The position numbers and the translations under genes are program-made. Shown here in pieces: positions 60,487 through 64,000 of a DNA stretch of 64,000 nt. This DNA comes from Pseudomonas alkylphenolica (GTDB taxonomy: Bacteria; Pseudomonadota; Gammaproteobacteria; Pseudomonadales; Pseudomonadaceae). The notes under the pieces were generated by a model. That model did not search any database, was not told the origin of the DNA, and saw only the letters and a list, made by a program, of their open reading frames with translations. Numbering within the stretch: the stretch's first letter is position 1; every line of letters starts with the position of its first letter. The stretch spans positions 1 to 64,000 of the forward strand of contig NZ_JADUCM010000012.1 in NCBI RefSeq assembly GCF_016009175.1, in the 5' to 3' direction.

Positions 60487-62109
60487 ATGACGATATCGCG
60501 GCGAGGATTCATGGCAGGTCTGGCAGTGGCGGGTGCCGCAGTGCCGGCAGTCTATTACGCGCATAAAGAACTGACCCATGATCCTGAAGACGACATCGTC
60601 ACACCGGGTGAGGCCAGTGTTGAACTGGCCGACGCCGCAGGGCAGCACCTGGCCGATCAGCTACGTGGCGTCTGGGACCTGCAGTTCAGCGGCGACCAGG
60701 GCGGGCTTGACGGTTTACCTGCGGCTGGCGTTCAGATGTACCTGGACGTGGCCGGCAAGGGGCGAGGGCTGCGTGGTTTCGTCGATGAAAAAAGCCGCCT
60801 CGAAGGGCCGGGGCCGGTGGCCTATCAAGTGCTCGGCGATCTGGTGGGGGCGTCTACCGCTCAGGTGCGCTGGCGCTTGTTGGGTACCGGGGGCGGAACC
60901 GATTATGACTGCATCGCCAGCCTGGACGAAGTCTGGGGCAGTTTCGGCAATGCTGGCAGCGCTACCTTGAGCGGTCGCTTGCAACCGCTGGATCGTTCGA
61001 TGGCCTTGCCGCTGCTCGACAGCCACTTTGTCGCGGTCAAGCGCCTGTTTCCCGAAGCCCGAGAGCGCCTGCCCTATACGCCACAGTTGCAGGCCTGGCT
61101 GATCAGCGCCGAGCATCGCCTGTTCCACCAGCTCTGGCATGCCAGCCGAGACAAGTGGCACCGCTTGCCGGAAACGAAGCAGGGGGCCTTGCGCGGGCTG
61201 GGCTGGCAACCTGGCCCGCGTGACCACGAGCGCGATGCCCGCGGCCCGCGCAAACACAGGAACGGCTCTGGCGAAGACTTTCTGTTCATGCACCGGCACA
61301 TGCTCGGAACCGCCCGCACGATGCAGGACTTGCCCTCCTGGCGGCATTTCCCCTTGCCCAAGCCGGATGTAGACCAGGACCGCCAGGGCTTTGCGCGTTA
61401 CTTCGACAACCACAGCGGCTACTGCGTGCCGCCGACCTGGCAGGCGCCGGGCGATGAGGCCTATGGCCTGTGGGTGTCGGCGATCAAGGCGCGGGAAACC
61501 TTCTGCAGCAACTTTCAGGTGTGGGAATCCCAGTACCGGGACCCGTTGTACCTGTCGAAGCTGACGCTGGGCGCGTTCGGCTCGGAGCTGGAGATGAACC
61601 TGCATGACTGGCTGCACATGACCTGGGCGTCGGTCCCCCGTGACCCCATGAATGGCGCGCCGGTACCCTTTGCCCGCGATCCGGCTGATTTTGCGGCGCG
61701 CTGGTTCGGTGCCGAGAACGACTTTCTTGGCGATCCGTTTTCATCGCATGTGAACCCGGTGTTCTGGGGCTTCCATGGCTGGATCGACGACCGGATCGAA
61801 GACTGGTACCGCGCCCATGAACGGCACAATCCGGGTCAGCTGCGCAGGCGTGAGGTCAACGGCGTGCAGTGGTTTGCCCCGGGGCGCTGGGTCGAGGTCG
61901 ACGACCCCTGGCTGGGGCCGGTGACCCATGGCTGCAGTACGCTTCCCGGCGCCTTCCCCGGCAAGTCGGTGGAGATGGATGTCGAGACCATGAAGCTCGC
62001 GCTACGCATTACTTTCGGTGAAGACGACAAGATCGGCGACCTGGTCCGCCGTGTGCCGCAACGCCCGTGGTATGCGCGACACCTGTCATTGCGCGGAATC
62101 GTTTCCTGA
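60487..62109 (+). CDS. pvdP: Pyoverdine maturation tyrosinase PvdP
   Basis: PvdP is the periplasmic copper enzyme that oxidises the D-Tyr of ferribactin to form the chromophore. The 540-residue protein starts at ATG 60487 (AGGA upstream) and opens with a Tat signal (SRRGFMAGLAVAGAAVPA). The C-terminal two thirds form the tyrosinase-like domain with His-rich copper sites (HRLFHQLWHASRDKWHR, MHRHMLG, NLHDWLHMTW, SHVNPVFWGFHGWIDDRIEDW). The ATG has a perfect PvdS box upstream. It converges with opmQ. Confidence 0.94.
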   Translation: MTISRRGFMAGLAVAGAAVPAVYYAHKELTHDPEDDIVTPGEASVELADAAGQHLADQLRGVWDLQFSGDQGGLDGLPAAGVQMYLDVAGKGRGLRGFVDEKSRLEGPGPVAYQVLGDLVGASTAQVRWRLLGTGGGTDYDCIASLDEVWGSFGNAGSATLSGRLQPLDRSMALPLLDSHFVAVKRLFPEARERLPYTPQLQAWLISAEHRLFHQLWHASRDKWHRLPETKQGALRGLGWQPGPRDHERDARGPRKHRNGSGEDFLFMHRHMLGTARTMQDLPSWRHFPLPKPDVDQDRQGFARYFDNHSGYCVPPTWQAPGDEAYGLWVSAIKARETFCSNFQVWESQYRDPLYLSKLTLGAFGSELEMNLHDWLHMTWASVPRDPMNGAPVPFARDPADFAARWFGAENDFLGDPFSSHVNPVFWGFHGWIDDRIEDWYRAHERHNPGQLRRREVNGVQWFAPGRWVEVDDPWLGPVTHGCSTLPGAFPGKSVEMDVETMKLALRITFGEDDKIGDLVRRVPQRPWYARHLSLRGIVS

Positions 62110-62135
62110 TGGCGGTGGTATTGGCAAGGGCCTGA

Positions 62136-63542
62136 TTACCGAGGCACCTGCCAACCCCCGCCCAACGCCTTGTACAACGCCACGCTGCCTTGCAGGCGTG
62201 CCAGACGCAGCTGAACCTGCTGATCCTGTGCCTGGTACAGCGTGCGTTGGGTTTCCAGCACGGTCAGCAAAGTCTCCGCACCGGCGCGGTAGCGGCTTTC
62301 GGAGAGCGTGAACGCAGTACGCGCCTGCTCGACTTCTTCATCCTGCCACTGCCGCTGATGGTCGACGCCACTGATGCTGTTGAGGGCTTTCTCGACGTCG
62401 GCAAAGCCGGCAATGATGCTGCTGCGATAGGTCTGCAACAGCTCGTCCTGCCTGCCTTGGGCTTTGTCCCGCTCGGCACCCAGGCGGCCATTGTTGAACA
62501 CCGGGGCGGCCAGGCCTGCGGTCAGGGTGTAGTAGGGGCTGCGCAGGATCTGCGCGAAGGTATCGGCGCCCGATCCCAGGTCCGCGCCCAGGGTCAGGCT
62601 CGGCAGCATCGCTGCGCGTGCCACCTGCACGTTGGCCTGGGCAGCGGCCCGGCGCGCGTCGGCTGCGGCAATGTCCGGGCGGCGGCTGAGCAGGTCGCTC
62701 GGCACGCCATTGCCAATCTCCGGCCAGCGCACCTGGCCTATCGATTCGCGGGTCGGCGGCAGTTGTTGCACGGATTCGCCGAGCAGGGTGGCCAAGGTCA
62801 CCCGGGCTTCCTGCAGTTGCTGTTCGAACAACGGCACCTGGCGCGCCTGACCGGCTACCAGGCTGCGTTGCTGGGCCAGTTCCAGCGCGGTGGCCGAGCC
62901 CGAGTCGTAACGGGTCTGCACCAGGCGCAGCACATCTTGCGCATTGGCCAGGTTGAGCCGGGCGATGCGCACCTGCTCGGCCAGCGCCAGGCTTTGCAGG
63001 TAGCTGTTGGCGACCCCGCTGAGTAGCGTCAGCTCGACGGTAAGGCGATCGTAGCGGCTGGCGCCAAGTTCTTGCATGGCACTGTCACGGGCGGCGGCGT
63101 TGCCACCCCAGAAATCGATCTCGTACTTGGCGCTCAGGCGCGTGTTGAACGAAGTGCTGGTGCGCTCGCTGTTGCTCGCATCCAGCTGGTCGAAGCCGTC
63201 GCCACGCAGCAGCCGCTGGCGGCTGGCGTCGAGACCGAAGGTGACTTCAGGCAGCAACGGCGCACCGGCGATCACCGCCGAGGCCTGTGCCTGGCGCACC
63301 CTGGCCGTGGCGGCGGCAAGATCAAAACTGTTGCGCTGCGCCCGCTCGATCAGCTGGTTGAGCTGAGCGCTGGAAAACTGCTGCCACCAGTCCTGTTGTG
63401 GCAGTGGCTGCTGCGCCGGGGCGGCTTGACCTTGCCAGGCGCCGGGCGCCTGCAGGCCACTTTGCACGGGTGGAGGTTTGTGGCTGCAGGCGGCAATGAA
63501 CAGGCTGATGGACAACACACTGAGACGGCTGGGCAAGGTCAT
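62136..63542 (-). CDS. opmQ: Outer membrane factor lipoprotein OpmQ
   Basis: OpmQ is the outer-membrane channel of the PvdRT-OpmQ pump that recycles or secretes pyoverdine. The 468-residue protein has a lipoprotein signal with lipobox FIAAC (Cys19) and two outer-membrane-efflux repeats (about 55-245 and 270-460; QQDWWQQFSSAQLNQLIERA, LLSRRPDIAAADARRAAAQANV). It starts 3 bp after pvdT, whose transcription it follows. Confidence 0.94.
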   Translation of the reverse strand: MTLPSRLSVLSISLFIAACSHKPPPVQSGLQAPGAWQGQAAPAQQPLPQQDWWQQFSSAQLNQLIERAQRNSFDLAAATARVRQAQASAVIAGAPLLPEVTFGLDASRQRLLRGDGFDQLDASNSERTSTSFNTRLSAKYEIDFWGGNAAARDSAMQELGASRYDRLTVELTLLSGVANSYLQSLALAEQVRIARLNLANAQDVLRLVQTRYDSGSATALELAQQRSLVAGQARQVPLFEQQLQEARVTLATLLGESVQQLPPTRESIGQVRWPEIGNGVPSDLLSRRPDIAAADARRAAAQANVQVARAAMLPSLTLGADLGSGADTFAQILRSPYYTLTAGLAAPVFNNGRLGAERDKAQGRQDELLQTYRSSIIAGFADVEKALNSISGVDHQRQWQDEEVEQARTAFTLSESRYRAGAETLLTVLETQRTLYQAQDQQVQLRLARLQGSVALYKALGGGWQVPR

Positions 63543-63545
63543 GGA

Positions 63546-64000
63546 TTATTCGCTGGTAAGGGCTTTGACCGGATCGAGGCGGGCAGCTTTGCGTGCGGGC
63601 ATGAAGCCGAACACCACCCCTGTTATCACTGCACAGGCAAAGGCGCCGAGCACGGCGGTCAGGGAAAAGGCCACGGCGATGTTGCCGAGCAGCAACGCGC
63701 CGCCAATCAGCAACGCCAGGGCGATACCGGTCAGGCCACCCACCATCGACAGCAGCACCGCTTCACTGAGGAACTGACGCAGGATGTCGCGCTGGCGGGC
63801 GCCAGTGGCCATGCGGATGCCAATTTCACGGGTACGTTCACGCACGGTCATCAGCATGATGTTCATCACGCCAATACCCCCGACGAGCAATGAAATCGCC
63901 GCGATGGCGCCGAGCATCAGCGACAGCGTGTTCTGCGTGCGGGCCTCGGCCTGGATCAGCGCGGCATCGTTGCTCAGTTCGAAGTCATGCTTGCCGTTGT
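63546..64000 (-). CDS. pvdT: MacB-like ABC transporter PvdT (C-terminal part, runs off the window)
   Basis: The last about 150 residues of a MacB-type fusion of ABC ATPase and permease. Visible are the end of the periplasmic domain ([23 protein letters not shown]) and the FtsX-type membrane domain ([51 protein letters not shown]). The ATPase half and start lie beyond position 64000. Adjacent opmQ identifies it as PvdT; pvdR should be upstream, outside the window. Confidence 0.92.
   Translation of the reverse strand, partial: NGKHDFELSNDAALIQAEARTQNTLSLMLGAIAAISLLVGGIGVMNIMLMTVRERTREIGIRMATGARQRDILRQFLSEAVLLSMVGGLTGIALALLIGGALLLGNIAVAFSLTAVLGAFACAVITGVVFGFMPARKAARLDPVKALTSE

Overview
The window is a chromosomal segment of a fluorescent Pseudomonas. 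The gene order (xdh - gntR - smc - zipA - ligA - dnaX - recR - apt - anr - hemN - cco clusters - pvdS - pvdL) is the one I associate with the P. putida group, so that group is the best guess. This rests on recalled synteny and GC-rich codon use, not on a search. I see no prophage, insertion sequence, CRISPR array or tRNA.

Layout. 1-4141 (minus): xanthine dehydrogenase xdhABC, with xdhC cut and degraded at the window edge. 4436-9665 (plus): an FCD-type GntR regulator, smc and zipA. 9764-13318: ligA and a zinc metallopeptidase of unknown role, then the 4.5S SRP RNA. 13583-17672: an orphan solute-binding protein, then dnaX, ybaB and recR. 17698-18342: a large nested inverted repeat in the recR-apt gap, containing hairpins with compensatory base-pair changes. 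18370-21272: apt, anr and hemN. 21356-33947 (minus): two tandem ccoNOQP sets for cbb3 oxidase followed by the assembly genes ccoG-H-I-S and a SafE-like membrane protein. Perfect or near-perfect Anr boxes stand before hemN and before the upstream ccoN copy.

33997-37799 holds small housekeeping genes (alpha/beta hydrolase, ppnP, an exonuclease, a second orphan solute-binding protein) and the acetyltransferase pvdYII. From 37874 the window is a pyoverdine region: pvdS (ECF sigma factor with a Fur box), the 4320-residue synthetase pvdL, pvdH (diaminobutyrate supply), a siderophore-interacting flavoprotein, the tyrosinase pvdP, and the export genes opmQ and pvdT (the last cut by the window end). 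Five TAAAT/TAATT-N16-CGT elements, the PvdS promoter type, precede pvdYII, pvdL, pvdH, the flavoprotein gene and pvdP. They tie these scattered units into one iron-starvation regulon.

Between pvdL and pvdH lies a thiol-disulfide island: dsbG, an Lgt-like/TlpA fusion and dsbD, divergent from a QseBC-like two-component system. Two pairs of 11-nt-period direct repeats in the shared promoter are candidate regulator sites. The points most worth a second look are the 17.7-18.3 kb structured repeat, the predicted PvdS control of the flavoprotein, the Anr box buried in the coding sequence of a divergent gene, and the regulator repeats at the dsb island.
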